From NCBI GenBank assembly GCA_021399435.1, contig JAJTUP010000018.1, positions 558,001 through 622,000 on the forward strand: 64,000 nucleotides of DNA, read 5' to 3'. Positions 45,793 to 56,395 of this stretch are shown here, one piece after another (positions within the stretch are counted from its first letter, which is position 1; every line of letters starts with the position of its first letter). This DNA comes from Diaporthe sp. PMI_573. Its lineage: Eukaryota > Ascomycota > Sordariomycetes > Diaporthales > Diaporthaceae. The notes under the pieces were generated by a model, which was given only the letters and a program-made list of their open reading frames with translations, was not told the origin of the DNA and did no database searches. Made by a program: the position numbers and the translations under genes.

Positions 45793-46854
45793 ATGGAGGC
45801 CGAGGCCGCCTGCGATGCGGGAGACAAGATATGTCCAATGAAACCTGGCCAAGAAGACTCTAGGCTTCTTGACACCGCACTTGAGGTCAGTTGCGACTGT
45901 CCTCTGCGGCGAGCGACCCTGCTAACAGGACTCGCGCAACAGCCTCGACCTGATGGTGTCGCCACGGTTTCCAAGATCGCAGCCAGCTCTGCGAATGAGG
46001 TATGACAGGGTGATATTTTGCTTGGTTGCCGGGGTCAACTGGTATCTTTGCCGAGCAATGCAACCGTCAACAAGCTGACGCAGTTTTATTCAATCTCCTA
46101 GAAACCACTCCCGTTCCTCGACCTGCCCCCAGAGATCCGGAATCTTGTCTATCGACATTCCCGCATCTACAGAACCCCCGGATCGTCGCGAGCTTCTGGG
46201 GTCTTGATTTTGCCAAACCTGCGTCAGGCCTCCATCACCCGTGTCAACAGGCAGATACGCAGCGAGACTTTGCCAATGTTCTATGGAAACTGCAATTTCT
46301 TCATTCAGCTTCCAAGACTTCCCAAGTCTTATGATGGTCCCAGTGAGGACCATGACCCTCTCAGACATGTTTGGGAGATGCTGTATGCCTTTACGCCCGA
46401 TCGAAACAGCACCCTACAAACCAACAGCTTACGCTTTCTCTCGCATTTGACTTTTCGTCTTCATGTCGAGTCCTCAAAGAATTGGTGCCTCGCTGAGTTG
46501 GGCTTCACCATGTCCAGCAAGGTCTTCGATTGCGACGACGAATGGGAGACGTGGGTAGAGACAGCAGGCCTGAATTGGCACCATCAAGGGCAGGTCAGGC
46601 TGGCCTACATCAAGGCGATCGATTCCTGTTCGATTCCTGGCCACGCCGTTGAGCTCCTCGGCATGGAGACTGTACGCTGCCGCCAAGCCGACAAGGCAGC
46701 GAATGAGTTGGTGGCGCTGATGTGCCATGTCTCGAGGCTATGCCCGCAGCTGACGAGCAATATCTCCGCCTATGTCGAACCGGGGGATGAATTGTTCGAG
46801 TTCATAGAGGACGTTCGGTTTGAGCTTCGATCCGCGCAGTACGAATCTGGATGA
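45793..46854 (+). CDS. F-box-like (2EXR-type) protein, paralogue 3
   Basis: Three exons, 45793-45885, 45943-45999 and 46102-46854, giving 300 residues. Introns of 57 nt (GTCAGT..ACAG) and 102 nt (GTATGA..CTAG) are both in phase 0. It starts MEAEAACDAGDKIC, like paralogue 2. Exon 3 opens KPLPFLDLPPEIRNLVYRHS and then ITRVNRQIRSETLPMFYGNC. A shared block (LGFTMSSKVF here, MGFTMSAKEL in paralogue 2) confirms close relationship, but the C-termini have diverged strongly. Function unknown. Confidence 0.82.
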
Positions 46855-49234
46855 ACGTCTAGTGCTGACGGCGAGGAATAGCTACCGTTTGGGGGGGGGG
46901 TGGGGGCATGTGTCTGAAGCTCGACAAGCAGGAACAGCCAGCAGAGGACGTGGTTCGTAATGTGGCTACATGGCTAGGAAGAGAATAATGCAAGAATTTT
47001 TGAGTGGCCAGTTTTGACCATCGGTGCTTTGATGTAACGCACCAAGTCCCGAGGTCAGGGCCAAGGCACAGATTCGCCTCCCTCCTCCACCCAAGTCCTT
47101 CGGCCCCCGTACCTCAACAGCGCACTCAGACGCGCCCAACGCGGTACAAGTGTTCTGCAGGCAGACCTCTGCAACACCTCTAACTTGGTCTTATCTCGGG
47201 CAGGGTGGGGCATCGGATGTTGCACCTGTTGCTCGTCTCACTCGGTTGGACCGAAACACTGTGGGCTCTCATAGCCTCAGATGCCATGCATAACAACTGC
47301 TTGGTTCCGTCCCTGAATTGTAACATAGCTCTTCCGTACAAGCCGACCGGTTTCTCTATGGAGGGAAATGATACAACATGTGCCGAAGTATGCCCGATTC
47401 CCGCTGCATCATAGTCGCGAAATCATGCACCTTGGATCGACCGCCTCGATATTTCTCCAGGCTTCAGGGAGCCGTTGCGATTCCGATTCTCGCAAGAATT
47501 GAGCCAACATAAGACTGTATAACTGAATCCTCTGTGGAATCCCAAGTGGGTTTCCAGTCATTGACAGGTCAGAGGCCTGTCGCAGGGTCACTATCGTGCG
47601 GTATCATCAACAATGACCTTCACATTTGCAATAGCCGTGAGCGAGTTTTGGGTGCGTTTTTCTAACAGGTAAGCTTCTGAAGCAAAATACACCCGGAACC
47701 GGCCGCATTAACAGGCTTAAGGTACCTTTATATCACCTCTTTTGTGCCCCATCCATCATTCAGGCACATAGTAGCCAGACTGCTGGACGGTATAGGGTAG
47801 AAAGGGGTATTTATCAGTATTGGCCCCCTATGTTCAACAGCTTGTTAACCTACTCAATATGTTTTCTTCGATAGATTTTAAATCTATTATAATATATTTA
47901 AATAGCTGCAGTAAAATCGCTTACCACGGCGAAATGACCACAACGAAATGACCACAACAAAATAACCACAGCGGAATAATAATTAGTCTTAATTTATAAA
48001 CTTATTTGGTAATAATAATGGGATATGAGAAGTTTGAAGAGAAGAGGAAAGTTTGGTGGAAAGAAATATCGGTTGAAAGAAGGGAGGGTGCCTAATGTAT
48101 ATACGCGTCTAGAATAGGCGGAATCAGGGGGTGGCGGAAAGGGGGCCGCTTGACTTAACATCTTGTATCACCATCCGGTCCTCCTTTAATATCGGGCACG
48201 AAAGAAGAAACATGCAGGGTATCCCATCTAGCTGATCTTGTAGGCCTGTACCCGTCCCAGCAACTTCAAAACTCACTTGGGTAGTGGCCACTTGGTCGAG
48301 TATAGAATCAGTGAATTATCTGCTATCTTCACGGGGATGGCTAGAAGAACGACCTGCTTGCTGTTAAACGAGATTGAGGCTGAAGGTCTTGAGGAAGCAT
48401 ATGGGAATGCCAGCGAATGTCTCGACTTCGGATCATTACCATAAATCCCGATTATAAAATGCTCAGAGAAGTGCCCGGGAGGCAACAGCACCTGGGAATA
48501 ACTCGAATCTCGAGCCGCAATGACCCGAGAAAGTGCATTGCCAAATCAAATTATCATTGGTTCCACAACAGCAGAGTCTGGCTATTCGACCACTCAACAA
48601 CGTGGCAATCCGGGCGTTTGAAAGGAAAGGCGCCCCCGAAAATACCATTCCATGAGCCTGGAGTAGCCAAACAAAGATCAGGACCTGGAGTGAGTCAGTT
48701 GTGCAACTGCATCCCGTTGTTCCACCACAGCAGATCTAGACTGGTCCATATGCCAATCCAATATAAACCTAACCAATCAAGAAAAAACAAATAAAAGCTG
48801 AACTGGAATGTGGCTGACAAGACGTGTGATCCAGATTGCATAATCAGTGGTTACACAACAGTAAAGTCATGTGCCCTTGTTGGCTGCCTCACGCTGATCT
48901 GCCCTTGTTGGCTGCCTCTCGCTAATCTTCAACTGTGTTGATACCCCAGCGGAAAGTCATCAACTTTTCAAACAGTGGCATATCTGAGGACACCCACTGC
49001 GTATATTCGTTGACGCTATTGTACTGATTCGCTCCACAAAGCCTTTCATAAACCGAAGGAATATGCCCAAGTGGCCATTCAGGTAACCCCACCACCCAAA
49101 ACAGATCGTGTCGCTCAGACGCCATCCGTTTTGCCAACCCATTCTAACTCGTATTGCAAACCAGTTCCAGCCGCCCGCGCCTTGAAAATACAGAGGACAC
49201 CGTGTTTCCTCAAACAACGGTCACAACTGAAACC
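46855..49234. other. long intergenic region with AT-rich core and a 14-nt repeat
   Basis: About 2.4 kb without a supported gene. A G10 run lies near 46893, an AT-rich block at about 47820-48010 contains the 14-nt tandem repeat listed separately, and unassigned minus-strand frames lie at 48273-48491 and 48922-49137. The second (HDLFWVVGLPEWPLGHIPSV) looks like real protein but has no start or partner exon I can identify. Confidence 0.4.
47924..47979. repeat. 14-nt tandem repeat, four units
   Basis: Four adjacent 14-nt units of pattern CCACRRCGAAATGA; the last two units carry G-to-A type changes (CCACAACAAAATAA, CCACAGCGGAATAA). It lies in an AT-rich block and may be subterminal repeats of a dead DNA transposon. 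Confidence 0.7.
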
Positions 49235-50062
49235 ATGCCCGTTCATCCTGATTTGCATCTGCTTGAGAGACAGAAATGTGAAAGGAGGGAAACCCTATAC
49301 AAGACCTCACTTGCCTTGAGTGGTGCCAAGATTCGAGTTTTCATCGTGGAGGGAGCAGAAAAATTCAACATCCGAGGCGAACTGGAAATTGTTGACCTAG
49401 ACAACCCGGACCACATCCAATTCGACGCTCTGTCATATCGCTGGGGAAATCCGAGTCAAAAAAGACCGATTCTTTGCCCTCACAGCAACGTGGAACTTCA
49501 GGCCACCTCAAACTGCATATCGGCGATATCTCATATCTACCGCCTTCATTGCCGGCGCCATCGTTATTACAACGAGTCGCATCCTCTGGCAATCTGGATC
49601 GATGCCATTTGCATCAACCAAGAGGATGAATTGGAAAGGTCCAACCAAGTACGCCTCATGGGTCGTATTTACGCAAATGCCAGGGAGACATATTTCTGGC
49701 TTGGAGAAGGAGATCGCGACACTGACCGAGCCATGGAGTATCTCCGCAAGGGATGTCTTTCTTCCCCAACGTCGAGCCCTTGGCTGAATGCATTCGGTAT
49801 TTTGTGGCGTATTCTCATCTGGTACTGGTATCGACTTCACTCGGGTCTGGACGAGGTATTAAGTCGAGATTGGGTGAACCGCGTCTGGACTCTGCAAGAA
49901 TGTATCCTTTCGCGCAACGGGACAGTCGTCTGCGGTGACCAACAATGCCCTTGGCTCCAAATCGTCCTCAGCGTTCAATTTTCCTTAGTTGCCAGTAAGG
50001 GATTCATGCCCAACTTCCCTCCCAAAAGCCTGCAGGTTTGGGCAAGCCTAACCGGCTTATAG
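49235..50062 (+). CDS. HET-domain protein, truncated after the HET domain
   Basis: The ORF codes 275 residues from ATG 49235. The heterokaryon-incompatibility (HET) domain is clear: FDALSYRWGN, IWIDAICINQEDELERSNQV, RIYANARETYFWLGE and DWVNRVWTLQECILSRNG. HET proteins trigger cell death after fusion of unlike hyphae; full-length members usually have several hundred more residues. Here the frame ends 60 residues after the last HET motif, exactly where an AT-rich, repeat-laden tract begins, suggesting loss of the C-terminal part. It may be a dead gene or a HET-only protein. No intron is needed within the domain. Confidence 0.8.
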   Translation: MPVHPDLHLLERQKCERRETLYKTSLALSGAKIRVFIVEGAEKFNIRGELEIVDLDNPDHIQFDALSYRWGNPSQKRPILCPHSNVELQATSNCISAISHIYRLHCRRHRYYNESHPLAIWIDAICINQEDELERSNQVRLMGRIYANARETYFWLGEGDRDTDRAMEYLRKGCLSSPTSSPWLNAFGILWRILIWYWYRLHSGLDEVLSRDWVNRVWTLQECILSRNGTVVCGDQQCPWLQIVLSVQFSLVASKGFMPNFPPKSLQVWASLTGL

Positions 50063-51029
50063 CTTGACACAGCTGCGCCTAATAAATCTGAAACACTCAA
50101 AGGGGGGAAGCAAGACCGACAGTTTTACAAAATTATTGCTCTACACCGATCTAGGACTAAAGCATTATGGCGTGTCTTCTGCTATATTAAATGGGGCATT
50201 TTGGGCCTAGATTATATTACTGTATTTTGTCTTTTGCCTAGCAAGGCAAACAAACCAGTAGCTTACTTTATTATAGGGGTTATAACAGCCTATATATATA
50301 TTTAACTAAATTAGAGATAATAAAATAGTAAATACAAAATATAGCTTCTAGTTTTAATTTAAGAATTATTTTAATATAAATTAAAATGCCGAGATTATTA
50401 AAAGCCTAGCGACAAATATAAGGGTATTTTAGTATTATTAGATAAAGACTTCTACTAAAAGACAGAAAGAGAAAAAGACTTAGTTAACTTATAGGAATAA
50501 GTTATAAGAAGAATTAGCTTATATTGCCTATATATCTATCTATTAGTTAAATTGCTTCTTAAGATAGATAGTCTCAATATACTTCTTATAGGCAACTACT
50601 TTAGATCTAGCTATACCAGCTAGGTTACTAATTAAAAATTATGCCGTCTATCTTCTATCTCTCTTAGGTAGAGAATTAATTATATTTTGGGTAAAAAAGA
50701 TATTTCTCTATATGCCGACTTATAGAGTAGAGCTCTTCTATAGCTAAACTATTGATATTACTATACTAGTATAAGATTTAAAAGATTTAAGGGCCCGATA
50801 CTAGACTCTAAGTATTAATAGGATAAGGCGAAAAAGGTAAAGTTATAAAAAATATATATTAAAGACAGGGTAGAGAGTATAGATTTCTTTATATAAAGAT
50901 ACATTATCTTAAAAATAATATTTTTAAGGTTTAGGCGAGAGATATTTAACTAATATATTAATTACTCTAAACTTAACCTGGCAGATAAGTTTCTTATAAT
51001 CTTTTATAACACTATTTAAAGATTAACCC
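50063..51029. other. AT-rich tract, probable RIP-degraded repeat
   Basis: About 1 kb of very AT-rich sequence full of TA dinucleotides, with no ORF longer than 60 codons. Composition contrasts sharply with the HET gene on its left. The original element cannot be named. Confidence 0.6.
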
Positions 51030-51558
51030 TGTTAAACGGAAACGCTTATGTGGGCGCTGCACGTAAAGGGTTACCCTAGACTTCACGTAGAGAGTTACCC
51101 TAGACTTGGCATTTTTTCGGCTAAGTGCCTATGTGGCGTGCGCGCTGGCAGATGAGTTTGGTGGCCGTGAGCCGATTTTTTGGGCTATTGTAAGACCCTA
51201 ACTTCGAACCTCTGCATTCCCCTTATTTCTTACCCAAAAAGCATGTAACCTAGTTTATTAGATAGCCTGATTTCTGAAGTTTATCTGTATTTAGTTTGGT
51301 TACTGTCAGGGTTAGGGTTGGCTGGTTATTTAAAGCCAAAGATAGTGGGTCCGAGGGCCGAATTTTCCGGCCTCCCTATCTGCGCACCAGAGCCAACCAC
51401 AGCGTGCCCAGGGTTGAGACGATGTCGGAGGGACTGTGAGGAGGGCTGACAGAAGCCTACTCAAATTCAATGTAAAGTTGTCCGAACCACTCTCAATCGT
51501 CCCAACAAGACCTCAGTGCACCCTACTGCTACCTGACTCCCATTCGATCCACCAACCT
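51030..51558 (+). repeat. 0.5 kb repeat family, copy A (subfamily 1)
   Basis: It begins TGTTAAACGGAAACGCT and ends CATTCGATCCACCAACCT. Inside are two copies of GTTACCCTAGACTT, the telomere-like CAGGGTTAGGGTTGG, and a conserved block GCTGGCAGATGAGTTTGGTG. No coding frame is shared by the copies, and no terminal inverted repeat is evident. It could be a solo LTR or a non-autonomous element. Shares subfamily-specific text (GGCTAAGTGCC near the start) with copy D. Confidence 0.8.
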
Positions 51559-51591
51559 CCAGAACTATAATAGCAATATTAGTACGGGAGT

Positions 51592-52108
51592 TGTTAAACG
51601 GAAACGCTCATTTAGGTGTGGGCGCTGCACGTAGGGAGTTACCCTAGACTTCACGGAAGGAGTTACCCTAGACTTTTTGCTAGTGGCGTGCGCGCTGGCA
51701 GATGAGTTTGGTGGCCGTGAGCCGATTTTTTGGGCTGTTTTAAGACCCTAACTTCGAACCTCTGCATTCCCCTTATTTCTTACCCAAAAAGCATGTAACC
51801 TAGTTTGTTAGATAGCCTGATTTCTGAAGTTTATCTGTATTTAGTTTGGTTACTGTCAGGGTTAGGGTTGGCTGGCTGTTTGAAGCCAAAGATGGTGGGT
51901 CTGAGGGCCGAATTTTCCGGCCCCTCCATTCCTGCACCAGAGCCAACCGCAGCGTGCCCAGGGTTGAGGTCATGTCGGAGGGACTGTGAGGAGGGCTGAC
52001 AGAAGCCCACTCAAATTCAATGCAAAGTTGTCCCAACCATTCTCAATCGTCCCAACAAGACCTCAGTGCACCCTACTGCTACCTGACTCCCATTCGATCC
52101 ACCAACCT
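51592..52108 (+). repeat. 0.5 kb repeat family, copy B (subfamily 2)
   Basis: A direct copy 33 bp after copy A, about 95% alike over the central 400 bp by eye. It differs near the start: CTCATTTAGGTGTGGGCG, and CTTTTTGCTAGTGGCG in place of the GGCTAAGTGCC segment. These differences are shared with copy C. Confidence 0.8.
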
Positions 52109-52679
52109 TTAGAGGAGTAATATTAGAATATATAACAAACTTGTAATATAACCAGAAAATAATCGCTATGTTACCTTTCTGCTGCTTCTTTAGCTTGTTA
52201 ATATAAGTATCGACTAGCTTCTGGTCGATCTTAAAACAGCCAATCTAAGGCGAAAGGATAAGAAAATCTAATTAAATCTCTCCTTGAGGAAGAGATTAGT
52301 TGATGCCAAGCTGACTCTAACTATAACCCTATAGATCAAGAATAGTACTGTTTAGGCTGACTACTTTGAGATATAATAATTATATAGGATTATATGGGAC
52401 TAGGTTGCTACCCTTGATTGAGACAATGTTCAAAGCTTTGACCACGTATATTGACGACAATCCATCCTGACTCCTCCTTGTCGGGTCCGTAAAATCCATC
52501 TTCTCAAAAAATCCATCTTCTTGAAAAACATCTTCACAAGCCACAAAGGGCAATCCACTCAAAAGGACTCCAGAGGCGGCTAAACAATGTTCTATAGAAT
52601 GCAGTCTCATGTTGCGGCGTCACCCTTCGGTACTCGCTGGATTGTGACAATGATGATTTCTCATAGATTATTAATAATC
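52109..52679. other. spacer, left flank of the Copia relic
   Basis: AT-rich, then mixed sequence; no supported gene. It probably contains further degraded retrotransposon sequence, but no motif is readable. Confidence 0.4.
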
Positions 52680-53844
52680 CAGCACTCTATGGGCTGCGGA
52701 TTTCACCACTGCTCTGGCGGAAGGAGCTCACAAAGACACTCGCACAATGTGGATACAAACAAGTCCCGCACGAACCCTGTTGCTACATCAAAAATGGCAT
52801 CTTGGTCTTCTTCTACGTGGATGATATTATCATCGCGTATAGAAAGAGCCGACAAGAACAAGTCGATAAACTTGCCCATTAGCTCCAAGAGAAGTATAAA
52901 ATCAGTGGAGGGGACCCGATTTAGTGGTTCCTGGGCATGGAAATTCTCTGAGACCGACAAAACAGACGGATCTGGCTGGCTCAGACCACATATATTGAGA
53001 AGATTGCCGAACTGGCTAACGAGAAAAATCTTTCCCACGCAGCCCCTATGATAGCGAAAGAGCTGATGCCACGAAGCGATGCCGCCACAGAAGCCGAGGT
53101 CTAGACCTACTAACGAAAGATCGGGTCGCTCCTATTCGCCGCTATTTCCACCCGACCAGATATTGCATTTGCCACTTCGAGGCTTGCAAGGTTCCTGACA
53201 AATCCGAGCCAAAAACACCACGATACTGCAAACCGTGTGCTACTCTATCTGAAAAGCACCAAACACCTTGCTCTATGCTTCAAGGACACCGAAGAGTTAG
53301 TTGTCGCAAGCAATGCGTCTTTTGCAGACAACACCCTCGATCGGAAAAGTTCCCAAGCATTCACAATACAGCTATTTAGAGGCCTGATCGGATGGAGAGC
53401 AAATAAGCAAGACACGGTTACTACATCAACCATAGAGGCAGATCTCCTTGCTCTCGCTCAAGCAGCAAAAGAGACCTTATTCGTAAGCAGACTTCTCACT
53501 AAACTCTCAGTGGAATTAGACGACAAGAAAATCAAGATCGAGTATAACAACACCCAGACGATTAAATTGGTCAACTCAGAAATTACAACACTAAAGACAA
53601 AATTACGGCACGTAGACATACACAATCACTGGTTACGGCAAGAAACACAAAAAGGCACGATCAAGGTTGAATATACACATTCAGCACAAATGATGGCAGA
53701 TGGGTTGACAAAAGCATTACCGGCTAGGAGATAGAAAGGATTTCTCCACCAGTTGGGCTTAGAAGATGTGGAAACAATACATAAAGAAAGGATCCTACGG
53801 GACGACCCCATAAGAAACAGGCTGGAAGCAGTGGAAGAAGAGTA
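52680..53844 (+). mobile_element. Ty1/Copia retrotransposon pol relic (RT C-part and RNase H)
   Basis: Readable reverse-transcriptase text starts LYGLRISPLLWRKEL and includes the catalytic FYVDDIII. It goes on through RPDIAFATSRLARFL to a Copia-type RNase H (LDRKSSQAFTIQ, TSTIEADLLALAQAAKE, HVDIHNHWLRQE, MADGLTKALP). The frame is cut by in-frame stops at about 52878, 52921, 52949, 53101, 53110 and 53732. Most can be explained as CAG/CAA/CGA to TAG/TAA/TGA, i.e. C-to-T changes. Gag, protease, integrase and the 5' RT are missing. Dead element. Confidence 0.88.
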
Positions 53845-54092
53845 AGATTGCAGACTCCCAGCACCTGCCAGTCTGAGGGGTAATGTCAGATGTGACGGGT
53901 AGCCAAGAGGTGTGTGCCTGAGGCATCAATATGTCCGTCATGACAAAACCAGCCCCCCAACGGGAGGGGTCGCACTAGAGAACCCAGACAAGACATCAAC
54001 ACAACATACACAGTGACCACCCCATCAATTAGACCATAATTACACGTCCCATATACCTAAAAGGGTGATAATCTGACAGATTCCATTACTCT

Positions 54093-54185
54093 GCACTTGA
54101 TTCGATTAAGAGCGCATTCAGAGCAGGCAAATTCTTTATTCTCTATTTGGCATCAATCGCGCTGAGTGGGTCCAGTGCGAGCTCA
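54093..54185. repeat. inverted repeat, left arm
   Basis: About 93 nt (CACTTGATTCGATTAAGAGC ... GTCCAGTGCGAGCTC) matched in reverse complement at 54844-54928. The left arm is 7-8 nt longer around TTCTTTATTCTC. Probably ends of two Copia-type LTR/gag segments in head-to-head orientation. Confidence 0.75.
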
Positions 54186-54843
54186 ATGGCCAATTAACCC
54201 CGAATGGAAAAATGGGCATGCACTCGATCGCTACCTAGGGTACTTACAATTGATCATGTAAGGGACTCCAGGAAGGAACATCCGCCAAGACAACAAGTGA
54301 TCCATGGCCCACTCTCACTCAGCCTTGCCAAGTCGGTTTGGAGACAGCTATAATCTTGCCAAGTCTTTCGCTGATCCGCTGCTGACACTCAAGCAGGCAC
54401 TGTCATGGGATAACTACCTAGGTATTCAATCCCATGTGGCACAACAAATCATCCCAGGGCGGATTCAGAGCCCAACCCTGGCGTAGCGGCTGCCAATTAA
54501 AATAGGGTAAAGGTTAACTCAAAGGGCACGGTCTGGAAGTGGACTCGGAGCAAATTAGATCTTACTTGCACAATTTGTCGAGTTGCTGATAATATTAAGA
54601 ATTTTTGTAGACACGCCAAGAAATCTGTAATAATAAAAAGCATTGCCACCCCCTTTCTGACGTGAGATCAGCTAATATTAATAGCTTTACCCACATGTTT
54701 TGGGGCTCCTTCTCGCATCTCGAATATGAAGCTGCATAGACAGATAACTTCTCAATGCGGCTCTGCTCTTAGCATCTTCAAGACACACAAAAGTCCTCCA
54801 GAGTTCTAAAGCCGTCTTATTAGCAACGTTGAAATTGGCAAAT

Positions 54844-54928
54844 GAACTCGCACTGGACCCACTCAGTGCGATTGATGCCAAATAGAGAATTCACCTGCTC
54901 TGAATACGCTCTTAATCGAATCAAGTGT
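54844..54928. repeat. inverted repeat, right arm
   Basis: The reverse complement of the arm at 54093-54185, with few mismatches. A gag-like minus-strand frame continues from it leftward, suggesting it is the 5' end of an inverted Copia relative. Confidence 0.75.
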
Positions 54929-54956
54929 GAATATTATATTAGGCTTCTCATGATCC

Positions 54957-54964
54957 TATATAAT
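54957..54964 (+). promoter_or_regulatory. TATA box for the secreted-protein gene
   Basis: TATATAAT 208-215 bp upstream of the ATG at 55172, in the last stretch before the gene. Long leader, but no better box is closer. Confidence 0.4.
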
Positions 54965-55171
54965 GAGAGCACGACTCCATCATATCTGCCATGACGGAGA
55001 GCATCTGTCTTAAGCTATCCAGATTTCACATCACTTCTAGAACTCGTTTAGTCACCCACAGAAGACCGGCTTGGACACCCACCCCACTGTAACGACCGAA
55101 GCAGCATTTGAGCCCAGACAGGAACAGGAGAAGAACGCCCAAGGCACTACGTTCGACAGCCATTGATCAAA

Positions 55172-56077
55172 ATGGTCTCCATGAGCATTTTCCTCACCGC
55201 CGCCACTCTCTTTCTTGGCGTCTTAGCATCCCCTGTACGAGATGCAGAGACGTCTCTCCAGCCGCTGGAGGCGCGCGGTAAAGCCGATATCGTAAGGGAA
55301 ATACTGAAAGCCATCGGCGTCTTTACAGACAACAAGAAAAATGCATGGGTAAGTGCCAGAAGGGTATCAATCCTTCAACACCCAACACCCCCTTCCCTCC
55401 TCCCCTCTCTGTCTCTATACATATGTACCCACCCAAGGCTGACAACATTTCCCAGGACTTCAAAGCCAACAAGGACATGTGTGAGGTGTTCATGAAAACC
55501 ACGAACGGCGGCAATTGCCGTGTGAGCGTCGAGTGTCAGGAGGGCGGTAAGATCGAGTATTATCGCGACCAGAAGAACTGCCACGTTCAGGGGAGGGAGT
55601 TTATCAACGACCCCCGGATCGGCGAATTCAGGTATGGAGAGCCCAACAGCATCCTCCCCGCCCCTCTGCTTGTTGATCCACGCAAGCTGGGGTCCTTTGC
55701 GTCTGTTTCTGAGACACGTGCCTCGTCCATCCGTCAGAAGGGCTAACCCGTGCCTGATCAAAACCTACAGCGTGATATTCACCCAGCGCGACGGCAACGA
55801 GGGCGAGGGCCTCACAAACCCCGTGCTACACGTCAAGAATGTCGCCAATTGGAAGGAGTGGGACATCACGGGTATGTCGTCCGCCCACAACGAAGCTGCG
55901 GAGTGTAAGAGAGGCCTCGCCGCCCCGCTGCGCTGCCACGAGGGCCCGTGGGTCTGTCGCTGGGTCCACGGCGGCAACACGTACATCTGGAGTGACCGCT
56001 CCAAGCGCTGGAGCTGCGGGGTGCCTAAGGTCGGGGCCAATTTCCCTGATGGCATGAACTGGGAAAGTCTTTGGTGA
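55172..56077 (+). CDS. secreted cysteine-rich protein, effector-like candidate
   Basis: Three exons, 55172-55348, 55456-55631 and 55771-56077, giving 219 residues. Introns are 107 nt (GTAAGT..CCAG) and 139 nt (GTATGG..ACAG). The N-terminus MVSMSIFLTAATLFLGVLA is a classic signal peptide, and no other membrane segment is seen. The mature part has eight Cys (MCEV, GNCRV, VECQ, NCHV, ECKR, RCHE, VCRW, SCGV), enough for four disulfides, and many Trp (WKEW, WVCRW, YIWSDRSKRW). It matches no family I know. It sits among dead transposons yet is itself free of stops and frameshifts, which suggests selection. A role as secreted effector or toxin-like protein is inference only. Confidence 0.8.
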
Positions 56078-56395
56078 GAAATTGTTCTTGGTTTGGATGG
56101 ACTTTTTAGTGTTCAAGCTGTGGGAAGAAAGAATACTGAAGGACGACTGGGGGGTGGGGCGAGGGGGAATATGGTTGCAAAAAGAAAAGAGAAAACACAG
56201 GATAGGAAAGGGTAAATTTCGATGATCTCTATCTATCTAATATTAAATAATTCATAACATACATGATTATACATGGTCTTAGCATTATCTTCTTACCATT
56301 TGGCTGCACAACCCGCTCGTTAGGCTGGGAGTCATAAACGCCGTGCCGGCTGGCGAGATAGACGGGCCCCGGGCGACCGTAACATTGCCGAGGCT
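56078..56395. other. spacer between secreted-protein gene and hAT relic
   Basis: Probable 3' untranslated region, then a short AT-rich stretch (56215-56290). The last 60 bp may be degraded hAT coding sequence. No gene. Confidence 0.4.

Larger units (their letters stand above)
53845..55171. other. LTR-like remnants and promoter of the secreted-protein gene
   Basis: After the pol relic a purine-rich CTGAGGGGTAA precedes TGTCAGATGTGACGGG at about 53885, a plausible polypurine tract and LTR start. An inverted repeat (listed separately) follows, and a minus-strand gag-like piece lies at about 54687-54840 (ALELWRTFVCLEDAKSRAAL). TATATAAT at 54957-54964 is about 210 bp before the ATG at 55172. Confidence 0.45.

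Noticed and set aside
51310..51325. GGGTTAGGGTT telomere-like sequence
   Set aside because: Only about two units, and it recurs in each copy of the 0.5 kb repeat, so it is part of that element and not proof of a chromosome end.
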